DNA of 12,488 nucleotides from JBMNNU01 sp050942695 (GCA_050942695.1 JBMNNU010000083.1:1-12488); one strand, 5' to 3'; numbered from the stretch's first letter, positions 1 to 7,177 are shown. Numbers and translations are program-made. The notes: generated from the letters alone by a model not told the origin.

Positions 1-423
1 GTTATCACTGTTACACCGACGGTGACAGCTACTAGCGTCCCGCCGTCGCCGACTGCCACACCCACACCCAAACAGGAGGAACCACCGGCTGGCGGACAGG
101 AAGTGGTTAGGCCTATCGACACACCGCCCATTCAGCGAGAACCTACCATTCAGGAGATAACCCAGGTCCCGACTCGGCAGGTGCCGCCGGTTCAACAGGT
201 GCCTACGGTTCTGCCGCTGGCTACCGTGACCCCGACGCCCACCGTTTTCGTGGTGCGTCCTCGCGTCGAAACGATAGTGCCGGAAGATGCAACCGCCACA
301 CCAACCGCCACGATGCGAGCTCGAGAGGGGCCGGTGATAGTCCCGCTAACAAAGGCGACGGCAACACCTACATCTGGTACTGGACCCAGGATCATGGTGC
401 CGGGTGGGCAGACTAATCGGTAA
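1..423 (+). CDS. Thr/Pro-rich protein, C-terminal part (start lies outside the window)
   Basis: The frame is open from the first base, so the gene begins to the left of the window; about 140 C-terminal residues are visible, ending at a TAA. The composition is dominated by Thr, Pro, Val and Ala, with repeated TPT/TATPT-like blocks and stretches of VPTR/VPPVQQVPT. Such low-complexity TP-rich tracts are typical of extracellular linkers or wall-spanning stalks in secreted and membrane-anchored proteins, so an exported location is likely but inferred. No catalytic motif, membrane segment or sortase-like signal is visible in this part, and the C-terminus ends plainly in polar residues. The ATG-less interior has ACG/GTG codons, but a start inside the window is improbable. 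The domain that would define the function is outside the window, so no function is assigned. Confidence 0.6.
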   Translation, partial: VITVTPTVTATSVPPSPTATPTPKQEEPPAGGQEVVRPIDTPPIQREPTIQEITQVPTRQVPPVQQVPTVLPLATVTPTPTVFVVRPRVETIVPEDATATPTATMRAREGPVIVPLTKATATPTSGTGPRIMVPGGQTNR

Positions 424-432
424 AAAATATTA

Positions 433-461
433 TTGACCTTTGCCTTAGTCCGCCATATAGT
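433..461 (+). promoter_or_regulatory. Sigma-70-type promoter upstream of the zinc-ribbon gene
   Basis: A -35 element TTGACC (433-438) is followed after exactly 17 nt by a -10 element TATAGT (456-461), five of six bases matching consensus in each. Transcription would start near 468 and read into the small ORF at 501 and the zinc-ribbon gene at 626. It lies just after the stop codon of the preceding Thr/Pro-rich gene, in an AT-richer stretch, which fits a new transcription unit. The call is from sequence match only. Confidence 0.5.
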
Positions 462-500
462 AGCACCGAACGCAGCCGCTTCTGTCTAGTTAGCACAGAT

Positions 501-608
501 ATGGAAGCGAAGTTCAACCTCCAACCGGGAATCAACATCCTCGCTCTCATGGAAGGCCAACAGTTGCGTATTACGATCACGTCGATAGTGGTCGGAGAAA
601 ACCGATAG
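501..608 (+). CDS. Possible small protein, 35 aa, in the leader of the zinc-ribbon gene
   Basis: An ATG at 501 opens 35 codons ending in TAG at 606-608, 17 nt before the next gene's start and directly before its Shine-Dalgarno. The peptide reads plausibly as a folded fragment, with an NLQPGINILALMEGQQ stretch followed by an alternating beta-strand-like RITITSIVVGE. The same frame stays open upstream into the 3' end of the preceding gene, so this may instead be the tail of a decayed longer gene. There is no clear Shine-Dalgarno before the ATG, which weakens the case. It would be co-transcribed from the promoter at 433-461. I do not recognise a family. A leader peptide, a small protein and a pseudogene tail all remain possible. 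Confidence 0.3.
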   Translation: MEAKFNLQPGINILALMEGQQLRITITSIVVGENR

Positions 609-625
609 TAAGGAGGGGGAAGAAA

Positions 626-1093
626 ATGGCAGGTTTCTTCGATAGGGTTAGAGAAAGCCTGGATAAAGGTGTAACCGCTGCCAGCGTTAGATCTAAGGAG
701 TTGCTGGAGACTCAGCAGGTCAGGTCGAAAATTGGTGCCCTGCAGGATCAAAGACGCAGCAATCTTGAGGAATTGGGTAAAGCCGTATTCGAAATGATGG
801 TTGCCGGCAACCTGGATGAAATCGCTCTCAGGGCTAAGGTCGAGGAGATCGTTGCAATAGACAAGGAGATAGCCGAGAAGGAAGATGAGCTTACGCAGAT
901 TCGCCTAAGAGCTGAGGAAGCGCTTAAGGGTGATACCACACCATCTCCTGCACCAACAGCGCAGACCTTTGTGGAGCAAACAGCTCAGCCGGAGACTGAA
1001 GCCGCGCCCGCTACGAAAAGCTGTGCGAATTGCGGTGCCCAGATATCCGAGGCCGCAAAATTTTGCCCTAGCTGTGGGTCCAAGGTAGAGTAA
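626..1093 (+). CDS. Coiled-coil protein with C-terminal zinc ribbon, 155 aa
   Basis: The start ATG is preceded by a strong AAGGAGGGGG Shine-Dalgarno at about 9 nt. The N-terminal part (about residues 1-98) is charged and helical, with heptad-like runs of Leu/Ile/Val and Glu/Lys/Arg, consistent with a coiled coil. A linker rich in Thr, Pro, Ala and Gln follows (about 102-130). The C-terminus is a small zinc ribbon with CxxC pairs at residues 133/136 and 147/150, separated by ten residues and each followed by Gly. No signal peptide or membrane helix is seen, so it should be cytosolic. Short zinc ribbons of this kind occur in many uncharacterised bacterial proteins and probably serve protein or nucleic-acid contacts. 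The neighbouring DUF378 gene is convergent, so no operon partner is indicated. The gene is confident, the role unknown. Confidence 0.85.
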   Translation: MAGFFDRVRESLDKGVTAASVRSKELLETQQVRSKIGALQDQRRSNLEELGKAVFEMMVAGNLDEIALRAKVEEIVAIDKEIAEKEDELTQIRLRAEEALKGDTTPSPAPTAQTFVEQTAQPETEAAPATKSCANCGAQISEAAKFCPSCGSKVE

Positions 1094-1097
1094 CCGG

Positions 1098-1138
1098 TCA
1101 AAGAAGGGTGGACAAACCAACCATCCACCCTTCTTTGA
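1098..1138. terminator. Bidirectional hairpin between convergent genes
   Basis: A perfect 15-bp inverted repeat pairs 1098-1112 with 1124-1138 around an 11-nt loop. It sits 5 nt after the zinc-ribbon stop and 9 nt before the end of the convergent DUF378 gene. The A/T-rich outer part of the stem supplies short U runs on both strands (TTCTTTGATT on plus), so it can serve both genes although no long separate T tract follows. Confidence 0.65.
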
Positions 1139-1146
1139 TTCAGCCT

Positions 1147-1401
1147 CTAGATTACCCCCACTGGACGTCGGCTCTCCACCTGCTCCTCTATTTCGGATAC
1201 GACGCCCTGCGATTGGGAGAGTCTGAAGGCGAAGAATAGCCCAGCCAACCCTACTGTGGCGTAAATTAGCCTCTCGACCGGTTTGGACCACCCAAAGAGG
1301 CTGTGAACCAGGTTGAAGCCAAATATGCCCACCAAACCCCAGTTCAAAGCGCCCACTATCGAGAGTCCACCGCTAATCCATTCACCCAATCTGAAATTCA
1401 T
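1147..1401 (-). CDS. DUF378 family small membrane protein, 84 aa
   Basis: The protein matches the DUF378 family by its hallmark first helix, IVGALNWGLVGIFGFNLV (about residues 16-33), followed by a short amphipathic loop with a Ser-Lys-Pro turn. A second helix, IYATVGLAGLFFAFRL, comes at about residues 46-61. The family is known as short two-helix inner-membrane proteins of unknown function, usually 65-85 residues, so the length is normal. The C-terminal tail (about 22 residues, acidic then Arg-rich) is longer and more charged than the minimal family members and should face the cytosol. The ATG is backed by an AAAAGGGG ribosome binding site 6 nt upstream on the minus strand. It is transcribed alone, convergent with the zinc-ribbon gene. 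Family assignment is firm; function is unknown. Confidence 0.85.
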   Translation of the reverse strand: MNFRLGEWISGGLSIVGALNWGLVGIFGFNLVHSLFGWSKPVERLIYATVGLAGLFFAFRLSQSQGVVSEIEEQVESRRPVGVI

Positions 1402-1522
1402 AGTGATCCCCTTTTCGTTTTCCGATCTGTCTCCGCCTCAAGCGATGACGGAGTATGGAGCACACCTCAATAACCCCATAGGGGGAGCACTTCTGACGCA
1501 ACTGCCGTTCCAGCTATCGCCC

Positions 1523-1604
1523 TTGACAACTAAGATCCGTTGACCTAATGTAGACCCCGCTGTAATAAATAATGCACAGCAACGTAATTACTTATATGTA
1601 ATTG
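1523..1604 (+). promoter_or_regulatory. Probable promoter/operator region of hppA
   Basis: Two staggered -35-like hexamers are present, TTGACA at 1523-1528 and TTGACC at 1540-1545, followed by the AT-rich stretch TAATAAATAAT (1563-1573). The -10 matches are only partial at a 17-nt spacing (TAATGT at 1546, TAATAA at 1563), so the exact start cannot be fixed. Just upstream of the ribosome binding site is an inverted repeat, AATTAC (1586-1591) and GTAATT (1598-1603), around TTATAT. It could be a regulator site or part of a -10 element. The evidence is sequence likeness only. Confidence 0.3.
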
Positions 1605-1608
1605 CCCC

Positions 1609-1625
1609 GGAGGAGGATTTTTTTT
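1609..1625 (+). promoter_or_regulatory. Ribosome binding site that fixes the hppA start
   Basis: GGAGGAGGA (1609-1617) is followed by an unbroken run of eight T (1618-1625) and then the GTG start. The strong match to the 16S tail and the normal 8-nt spacing decide against the upstream in-frame TTG at 1602. Confidence 0.75.
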
Positions 1626-3593
1626 GTGGAGATTGCTAGTCTAGCATTGGGAATTGGCGTTGTTGCATTGCTGTTCAGCCTTTACCTGGCCAGCAACATC
1701 GTCAAGAAAGACCAGGGAACCGAACGGATGCGGGAAATATCCCAAGCGGTCAAAGAGGGCGCTATGGCCTTTCTCGGCCGTGAGTACAAGACCCTTGCGG
1801 TATTTGCCATTATCGTCACCGTTATCCTCGTAGCTCTGATCAACTGGCAAACGGCTGTATCCTACCTGTTTGGAGCCATTTGTTCCGCGGCGACCGGTTA
1901 TATCGGGATGTCCATAGCAGTGCGCGCTAACGTGCGCACAGCCGCCGCGGCCAAAGAGAAGCTGAACGATGGCCTGCGCGTCGCCTTCAGCAGTGGGGCC
2001 GTGATGGGCATCACTGTGGTGGGAGTCGGACTGGTCGGGATCAGCATCCTCTTCTTGATTTTCCGCGATGCAAACGTCATCGCTGGGTTCTCTTTCGGCG
2101 CCTCTTCCATCGCACTGTTCGCTAGGGTCGGCGGCGGTATCTACACGAAAGCAGCCGATGTGGGAGCCGACCTGGTGGGCAAGGTGGAGGCGGGCATCCC
2201 CGAGGACGACCCCCGCAACCCTGCGGTTATCGCCGATAATGTGGGCGACAACGTGGGCGACGTGGCCGGTATGGGCGCCGACCTCTTCGAGTCTTACGTC
2301 GGCTCAATCGTAGCAACGATGGCGCTGGCGACGGTGGCAACCGCCGCCTGGGGGGAGAACCTCCCGCTGTTGATCGCTGCCGTAGGTATCGTTGCTTCGA
2401 TCATCGGCACATTTCTGGTCCGGGTGGGCGAGACCCCGGAGATGGACGCCCTGCTCTGGGCTCTGCGTAAAGGCACTATCAGCGCGGGCGTCCTGGTAAT
2501 TGGCGGTTCCTACCTGGCGGTTCAGTACGTTGGTGCCCCCATGGGAGTCTACGTTGCAATCCTGGCAGGCCTCCTGGCGGGCATCCTGATCGGGTTCATC
2601 ACCGAATACTTCACCTCTTATAGCTACAAACCGACCCGAGCGATCTCCGAGGCCTCCCAGACAGGTCCTGCTACTACCATCATCCAGGGCTTCGCGGTCG
2701 GCATGGAGAGCACCTGGCTTCCTGCGCTGATCGTAGCTGCAACCGTGCTGGTTGCATTCAACTTTGCCGGCCTCTACGGCGTTGCGTTGGCCGCTGTCGG
2801 CATGCTTTCTACCCTCGGTATCACCCTTGCGACCGACGCATACGGGCCTGTGGCAGATAATGCCGGCGGAATCGCTGAGATGGCCCATCTCCCCGCGCAT
2901 GTGCGGGAGCGAACGGACGCACTGGACTCCCTAGGCAACACTACCGCCGCCACGGGCAAAGGTTTCGCCATCGGCTCAGCAGTGGTGACAGCGCTGGGCT
3001 TGATGGCTGCCTACACACAGGCGGCGCAGATCACCGATATCAGCCTGCTGGACCCTGCTGTCATCGCCGGCCTCATCATCGGGGCCATGATGCCCTTCCT
3101 TTTCTGCTCCATCACCATCAAGGCTGTGGGCAAGGCGGCCTTCAATATTATCAACGAGGTCCGGCGCCAGTTCCGCGAGATCCCCGGTATCATGGATGGG
3201 ACGGGGCGACCTGACTATGCGCGCTGCGTGGACATCAGCACTGCCGCTGCTCTCAAGGAGATGATAGTTCCCGGCGGTCTGGCCGTGGTGGTGCCGATCG
3301 CTGTGGGTCTATTGCTGGGCAAATTCGCCCTGGCAGGACTGTTGATCGGTGCAACCGTTGCCGGCTTCTTCCTCGCCATCACCCTGGCCAACTCAGGCGG
3401 CGCCTGGGATAACGCCAAGAAGTGGATCGAGGCGGGCAACTACGGCGGCAAGGGCTCCGAAGCCCACCACGCTGGCGTTGTAGGCGACACAGTGGGAGAT
3501 CCCTTCAAGGACACTGCAGGGCCGTCTCTCAACATCCTGATCAAGCTGATGTCTATCGTTTCCCTGGTGTTCGTTCCTCTATTCCTTCGGTAG
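1626..3593 (+). CDS. hppA: Membrane-bound ion-pumping pyrophosphatase, K+-dependent type, 655 aa
   Basis: This integral membrane enzyme hydrolyses PPi and pumps H+ or Na+. The family's substrate-binding motifs are all present: DVGADLVGK then DNVGDNVGD (residues 204-212), and GDTVGDPFKDTAGPSLN near the C-terminus (from D621). The hydrophobic profile fits the usual 15-16 helices. At the site that sets K+ dependence the sequence is GNTTAATGKG (437-446), with Ala441 and Gly444 where K+-independent enzymes carry Lys and Thr, so this enzyme should need K+. In helix 6 it has DLFES with Glu222 at the position shared by Na+-PPases and K+-dependent H+-PPases, so the pumped ion cannot be decided from these residues. 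The GTG at 1626 is chosen because GGAGGAGGA (1609-1617) lies 8 nt upstream. The in-frame TTG at 1602 would put that ribosome site inside the coding region. It stands alone between its own promoter region and a terminator. Confidence 0.95.
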   Translation: MEIASLALGIGVVALLFSLYLASNIVKKDQGTERMREISQAVKEGAMAFLGREYKTLAVFAIIVTVILVALINWQTAVSYLFGAICSAATGYIGMSIAVRANVRTAAAAKEKLNDGLRVAFSSGAVMGITVVGVGLVGISILFLIFRDANVIAGFSFGASSIALFARVGGGIYTKAADVGADLVGKVEAGIPEDDPRNPAVIADNVGDNVGDVAGMGADLFESYVGSIVATMALATVATAAWGENLPLLIAAVGIVASIIGTFLVRVGETPEMDALLWALRKGTISAGVLVIGGSYLAVQYVGAPMGVYVAILAGLLAGILIGFITEYFTSYSYKPTRAISEASQTGPATTIIQGFAVGMESTWLPALIVAATVLVAFNFAGLYGVALAAVGMLSTLGITLATDAYGPVADNAGGIAEMAHLPAHVRERTDALDSLGNTTAATGKGFAIGSAVVTALGLMAAYTQAAQITDISLLDPAVIAGLIIGAMMPFLFCSITIKAVGKAAFNIINEVRRQFREIPGIMDGTGRPDYARCVDISTAAALKEMIVPGGLAVVVPIAVGLLLGKFALAGLLIGATVAGFFLAITLANSGGAWDNAKKWIEAGNYGGKGSEAHHAGVVGDTVGDPFKDTAGPSLNILIKLMSIVSLVFVPLFLR

Positions 3594-3603
3594 TGCCCAC
3601 CTG

Positions 3604-3640
3604 AAAGAGGGGCCGGCAGAAATGCCGGCCCCTCTTTTTT
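3604..3640 (+). terminator. Rho-independent terminator of hppA
   Basis: A perfect 15-bp GC-rich stem (3604-3618 with 3623-3637) closes on a GAAA tetraloop (3619-3622) and runs into six T (3635-3640). It begins 11 nt after the hppA stop codon. This is a textbook intrinsic terminator for the upstream gene. Confidence 0.92.
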
Positions 3641-3649
3641 GATTCTTGA

Positions 3650-3868
3650 ATTTACATTGCCCATTTGGTCGGCGACCGGGGGGTTGCGGAGGAGGTGCTA
3701 CAGGACAGTTTGCTGGCGGCCTGGAAGGCTGCGGGGAGCTATCGCGGGGATTCTCGAGTCATCACCTGGTTGCTGGGGATTGTGCACCACCAGGCGCTCA
3801 ACGCCACGCGGCGAAAGCGGCTGCCGGTAGTAGAACCGATGGAGTTGCTAAAGGGTTCCTTGGAATGA
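3650..3868 (+). pseudogene. ECF sigma factor fragment (region 2 only)
   Basis: The frame 3650-3868 encodes a stretch typical of sigma-70 region 2 of ECF factors: VGDRGVAEEVLQDSLLAAWKAA, then SYRGDSRVITWLLGIVHHQALN and a basic RRKRLP end. This corresponds to the segment that binds core RNA polymerase and the -10 element. An intact ECF factor is about 160-200 residues; here the N-terminal helix is missing and region 4, which binds the -35 element, is absent. The reading frame starts abruptly after the hppA terminator with no ribosome site, and the only nearby initiator is a TTG at 3665. It ends at TGA 3866-3868, overlapping an ATG of the following permease fragment. A gene remnant cut at both ends is the best reading. 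Some ECF genes are known to sit with ABC exporters, so the permease and ATPase behind it may be survivors of the same operon. Confidence 0.7.
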
Positions 3869-4380
3869 TACTGCCGCTGATGGCAGCGATTCTCTCCGCT
3901 TCAGCCGTATTGGATGACCCGGCCATCGAGCTGCAACTGGCTGCGCCCAGGCGCCCTTGGCGCATCTTCCTGGAGAGACTGGCCCTTCTCCTGTGTATCG
4001 TGGCTGTTGGAGCGTTTTCCTACCAGCTCTTCCTAGCCGCAGTCGGAGTGGAGATCGACTATCCGCACGGGCTGGCTGTGCTCCAGTTGGCTTGGCTGGT
4101 CCCCAGCCTGGCGCTGATGGGCTTCTCGAGCCTTGTTGCGATGGGGTTTGCCGCGGCAACGCCAGCTACGCTGCTGGTAGGCATCGTCTGGATTATGCAA
4201 GCGTTGATCGGCGGGCATTTCGCCAACAACGATTGGGCGCGCTACCTGTACCTTTTCATGGCGGCCAGGCGTCCCGAGCATCCGCATCTGCCGGCAAACC
4301 TGCTGTGTCTGGCGATTTTGGGTTGCCTGTTCTTGCTGCTGGCCGCTCGCTTACTAGAGAGGGAAGAGCCTTACCTGTGA
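3865..4380 (+). CDS. ABC-2-type transporter permease, 5'-truncated remnant (171 aa)
   Basis: Four hydrophobic segments are visible: a partial helix at the very start (ILPLMAAILSASAVL), RLALLLCIVAVGAFSYQLFLAAVG, a long paired stretch from GLAVLQLAWLVPSLALMG to LVGIVWIMQALIG, and a C-terminal NLLCLAILGCLFLLLAARLL. The order and the DDPAIELQLAAPRRPWRIFLERL segment between helices resemble the second half of ABC-2 permeases ('Dp..eLqLaaPrp...ll.Rl'). A complete one would have another 60 or more residues and one or two helices in front. No Shine-Dalgarno precedes ATG 3865, and the frame stays open upstream without making sense as permease beyond about 3845. The stop overlaps an ATG of the ATPase gene (TGATG, 4378-4382), showing the original operon coupling. 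It is probably non-functional, though a short translated product cannot be excluded. Confidence 0.55.
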   Translation: MILPLMAAILSASAVLDDPAIELQLAAPRRPWRIFLERLALLLCIVAVGAFSYQLFLAAVGVEIDYPHGLAVLQLAWLVPSLALMGFSSLVAMGFAAATPATLLVGIVWIMQALIGGHFANNDWARYLYLFMAARRPEHPHLPANLLCLAILGCLFLLLAARLLEREEPYL

Positions 4381-4394
4381 TGCTGGAGGAGTTC

Positions 4395-5279
4395 ATGGAA
4401 ATAGAGATCAGCCGATTGACGAAGAGCTATGGATCAGGACCGAAGGCCGTTGCTGCCCTGCAGGGTATCGACCTGCGCATCGGCTTGGGTATGTTTGGCC
4501 TTCTTGGCCCAAACGGCGCCGGAAAGACCACTTTGATGCGTATCCTGGCCGGCCTCGTGAACCCTACCGCCGGGCGGATCATGGTTGGGGATCACGACCT
4601 GTCTACCGAGCATGGCAAAGTAGCCGTGAAGGCGATGCTTGGCTATCTGCCGCAGGAGTTAGGCCTTTACCCCGATCTCACCGCCAGGCAGTTCGTGGAT
4701 TACATGGCGATCCTGAAAGGGATCGCGAACCCGACGAGACGGCGCCAGCGGGTCGGTGAAGTGTTAGAGCTGGTGGGGCTGGCCGCTGAGGCCGACCGGA
4801 AGATCAAAGGCTTCTCGGGCGGCATGAAGCGGCGCGTGGGGATAGCTCAGGCGCTGGTAAACGACCCTAAAATAATGATAGTGGACGAGCCGACAGCAGG
4901 CCTGGACCCCGAGGAGCGCATCCGCTTCCGTAATTTGCTGGTGGACCTTGCTAGCGACCGAATCGTGATACTTTCGACACATATCGTCGAGGATATCAGC
5001 CAGACCTGCCGCGACATGGCGGTACTCGATCGCGGACGGCTCTGCTTCCGAGGGAGCCCCCTAGAATTGATCTCCCAAGCCCGGGGCAAGGTGTGGCAGA
5101 TCGCCTCGGCCGATGGCAACAAGCCGAACAACGGACTCACTGTGGTTTCCACCCTTCACCTGGCGGGAGGTGTGCAGTACCGGGTAGTGGGCAAGGACGC
5201 TACCGGCTACCCCGGTGCGCAGCCTGCCCAGCCCAGCCTGGAGGACGGCTACGTCTGGCTTATGCAGAATACAGCTTAA
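4395..5279 (+). CDS. ABC transporter ATP-binding protein, 294 aa
   Basis: This is a cytosolic nucleotide-binding subunit that would drive an ABC-2 exporter. Canonical motifs are in order: A-loop region KSYG near the N-terminus, Walker A GPNGAGKTT (38-46), Q-loop in YLPQELGLYPDLTA, signature FSGGMKRR (SGG at 141-143), Walker B IMIVDEPTAGLDP (D164, E165) and H-loop STHIVED (H196). The FSGGM signature and the AGLDP D-loop fit the multidrug/antibiotic-export (CcmA/DrrA-like) class. About 75 C-terminal residues after the H-loop form the variable regulatory tail. ATG 4395 is preferred because GGAGG (4385-4389) lies 5 nt upstream. ATG 4380, overlapping the permease stop, would add five residues and is the alternative. 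All catalytic residues are present, yet the only neighbouring permease is truncated, so the subunit may be orphaned or serve another permease. Confidence 0.9.
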   Translation: MEIEISRLTKSYGSGPKAVAALQGIDLRIGLGMFGLLGPNGAGKTTLMRILAGLVNPTAGRIMVGDHDLSTEHGKVAVKAMLGYLPQELGLYPDLTARQFVDYMAILKGIANPTRRRQRVGEVLELVGLAAEADRKIKGFSGGMKRRVGIAQALVNDPKIMIVDEPTAGLDPEERIRFRNLLVDLASDRIVILSTHIVEDISQTCRDMAVLDRGRLCFRGSPLELISQARGKVWQIASADGNKPNNGLTVVSTLHLAGGVQYRVVGKDATGYPGAQPAQPSLEDGYVWLMQNTA

Positions 5280-5291
5280 AGCTCGGGATCG

Positions 5292-7091
5292 CTATGCGGC
5301 GGCTAAGGCCTCCATCTGATCGATCAAATTATCGAAGCTGTCCAGCGCCTGCTGGACCGGCTCGGGAGAGACCATATCGACACCGGCCTGCTTGAGTAGG
5401 TTGATCGAGTAATCCGATGAGCCGCTCTTCAGGAAGCGCAGGTAGCGCTGCACAGCCGGCTCCCCCTCAGCCAGTATTTGATGCGCAAGGGCGGTCGCAG
5501 CAGAGATACCCGTGGCGTACTGGTAGACGTAGAAAGCCCAGTAGAAGTGGGGTATCCTGGCCCACTCGATGGCGATCTCCTCATCCGGCACGACGGCCGG
5601 ACCGTAGTAGCGGATATTCAGATCTCTGTACATGGATGAGAGGAGGTCCGGCGTGAGGGCTTGCCCCGCTTCTGCCCTGGTGTGGATATCCAGCTCGAAC
5701 TCCGCGAACATGGTCTGGCGGAAAAGCGTAGTGCGGAAACGCTCCATCTGCTGGTTTATCAGATAGGCCTTTAGCTTCTTGTCTGTGCTATTAGCAAGTA
5801 GATAGTTCGTGAGAAGCTGCTCGTTTAGAGTGGATGCCACCTCTGCCAGGAAAATGGTGTAGTCGCCGTAGACGTACTGCTGCGTTTTCCTGGTGAAGTA
5901 GGAGTGCATGGAGTGCCCTAGCTCGTGGGCTAGGGTGAAGACGTCGTTCAGGGTGCCCTGGTAGTTCAACAGGACGAACGGGTTGGTGGTGTAGGAGCCG
6001 CTGCTGTAGGCTCCGCTGGTCTTCCCCTCGTTCTCGTAAACGTCGATCCAGCGCGAGGTGATCCCGTCCTTCAAAGCTCCGAGATACTCATCTCCAAGAG
6101 GAGACAGCGCCGCCTCCACCGTCTTCACCGCCTGGTCGTACGGCATATCCATCTTCACGTCCGGCACCATGGGTACATACAGGTCGTAATGGTGCAGCTC
6201 ATCCACCCCCAGCATCCGCTTTCGGAGCTCCATGTAGCACTGCAGGCTGGGCAGGTTGCGATTCACCGTCTGGATCAGGTTGTGGTAGACAGCAGTGGGG
6301 ATGTTATTTGGATACAGCGCCGCTTCCATGGCGTTGGGATAGTTACGAGCTCTGGCGTAGAAGATATCGGAGCGGACGCTTCCGGAAAGCGATGACGCAA
6401 GAGTGTTCCGATAGCCCTCGAATGTCTGGTGCATCGCCCTGAATGCATCCAAACGAACCCTTCGGTCCTGGCTCTCCCGAAGCTGGTTGTAGCGCGCCTG
6501 GCTCAGCTCGACTTTGTTCCCCTCCTCGTCTACTATCGAAGGAAACTTCATGTCTGCATTGGTCAGCATGCTGTAGGTGTTGTCTGATGTGCGACTGATC
6601 TCCATGGATTGGGCCAACACCATCTCGACATCTGTGGAGCGGACGTGGGGACGCTGCCGCAACAGCTCTTCCAGATGGTGCCTGTACAGTTCTAACCCCG
6701 GCTCCGCCTTTACGAAGCCCCACAGCTTCTCCTCTGGAAGTGAAAGGATCTCCGGGGCGATAAAGGATGACGCGCTAGATAGCTCGGTAGCAAGCAGCAA
6801 CGCGCGGTCAGCCAGCGCCTGGTAGTGGCTGTTGGTGTTGTCCTCGTCTTTACGCATCCGAGCGTAGACAAAAAGCTGATCGCATTTTTTATGGGTTTCG
6901 TCCCGAAGCTCCAGGCATTTCAATAGCTGGTCGGCGGAGTCGCCCAGTTTGCCTCTGAACCCCTCCAGCTTGGGGATACTCCCCTTTATCGCCTGAAAAT
7001 CAGCCTCCCAGAGTCCTTCGTTTGGGTAGATGGTCTTTAGGTTCCAGGTATATTCTTCCGGCAGTTCGTGCCTTTTGGGAACCTTTTGCAT
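5292..7091 (-). CDS. pepF: Oligoendopeptidase F, M3 family zinc metallopeptidase (599 aa)
   Basis: This is a cytosolic zinc peptidase of family M3 that cleaves short peptides. The zinc site is complete: HELGH with H389, E390 and H393, followed 28 residues after the first His by Glu417 in FLAEVASTLNE, which matches the third-ligand spacing of the family. Further M3B hallmarks are an N-terminal YTWNLKTIYPNE segment, a middle ARNYPNAMEAALYPNNIP block and the C-terminal IPHFYWAFYVYQYATG motif. The length of about 600 residues is normal for PepF. No signal peptide is present. The ATG at 7091 is favoured because GAGGG (7101-7105 on this strand) is 9 nt upstream. ATG 7109, six codons earlier, has no ribosome site. 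It ends 12 nt from the convergent ATPase gene with no clear terminator between. It diverges from a second M3 peptidase, suggesting an old duplication followed by strong divergence. Confidence 0.93.
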   Translation of the reverse strand: MQKVPKRHELPEEYTWNLKTIYPNEGLWEADFQAIKGSIPKLEGFRGKLGDSADQLLKCLELRDETHKKCDQLFVYARMRKDEDNTNSHYQALADRALLLATELSSASSFIAPEILSLPEEKLWGFVKAEPGLELYRHHLEELLRQRPHVRSTDVEMVLAQSMEISRTSDNTYSMLTNADMKFPSIVDEEGNKVELSQARYNQLRESQDRRVRLDAFRAMHQTFEGYRNTLASSLSGSVRSDIFYARARNYPNAMEAALYPNNIPTAVYHNLIQTVNRNLPSLQCYMELRKRMLGVDELHHYDLYVPMVPDVKMDMPYDQAVKTVEAALSPLGDEYLGALKDGITSRWIDVYENEGKTSGAYSSGSYTTNPFVLLNYQGTLNDVFTLAHELGHSMHSYFTRKTQQYVYGDYTIFLAEVASTLNEQLLTNYLLANSTDKKLKAYLINQQMERFRTTLFRQTMFAEFELDIHTRAEAGQALTPDLLSSMYRDLNIRYYGPAVVPDEEIAIEWARIPHFYWAFYVYQYATGISAATALAHQILAEGEPAVQRYLRFLKSGSSDYSINLLKQAGVDMVSPEPVQQALDSFDNLIDQMEALAAA

Positions 7092-7129
7092 CTTTTCATT
7101 CCCTCGCATGTTCGGTTTTGAAGTGATGC

Positions 7130-7177
7130 TTCATAGTAACAGAAGGCAGTGTATACTCTAAGAAATAAACTGCACAA
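7130..7177. promoter_or_regulatory. Overlapping divergent promoters between the two M3 peptidase genes
   Basis: The palindrome GTATAC (7151-7156) sits inside AGTGTATACTCT. On the plus strand TATACT (7152-7157) can act as a -10 element, with TTCATA (7130-7135) 16 nt upstream. On the minus strand TATACA (7155 to 7150) can act as a -10, with the weaker TTGTGC (7177 to 7172) 16 nt upstream. If right, the two genes share one -10 core and cannot be initiated on the same molecule at once. The -35 matches are poor, so confidence is low. Confidence 0.35.

Noticed and set aside
413..751. 112-codon minus-strand frame
   Set aside because: It runs opposite the promoter, leader and zinc-ribbon gene, with no ribosome site and no family-like sequence.
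1313..1543. 76-codon plus-strand frame opposite the DUF378 gene
   Set aside because: It is antisense to a recognised gene, lacks a ribosome site and its translation is meaningless.
1602..1625. Upstream TTG start for hppA
   Set aside because: It would place the ribosome site GGAGGAGGA inside the coding sequence and add a non-conserved basic octapeptide.
3957..4394. Upstream extension of the ATPase frame by about 146 codons
   Set aside because: It overlaps the permease in another frame and shows no ABC homology before the MEIEISRLTKSYG segment.
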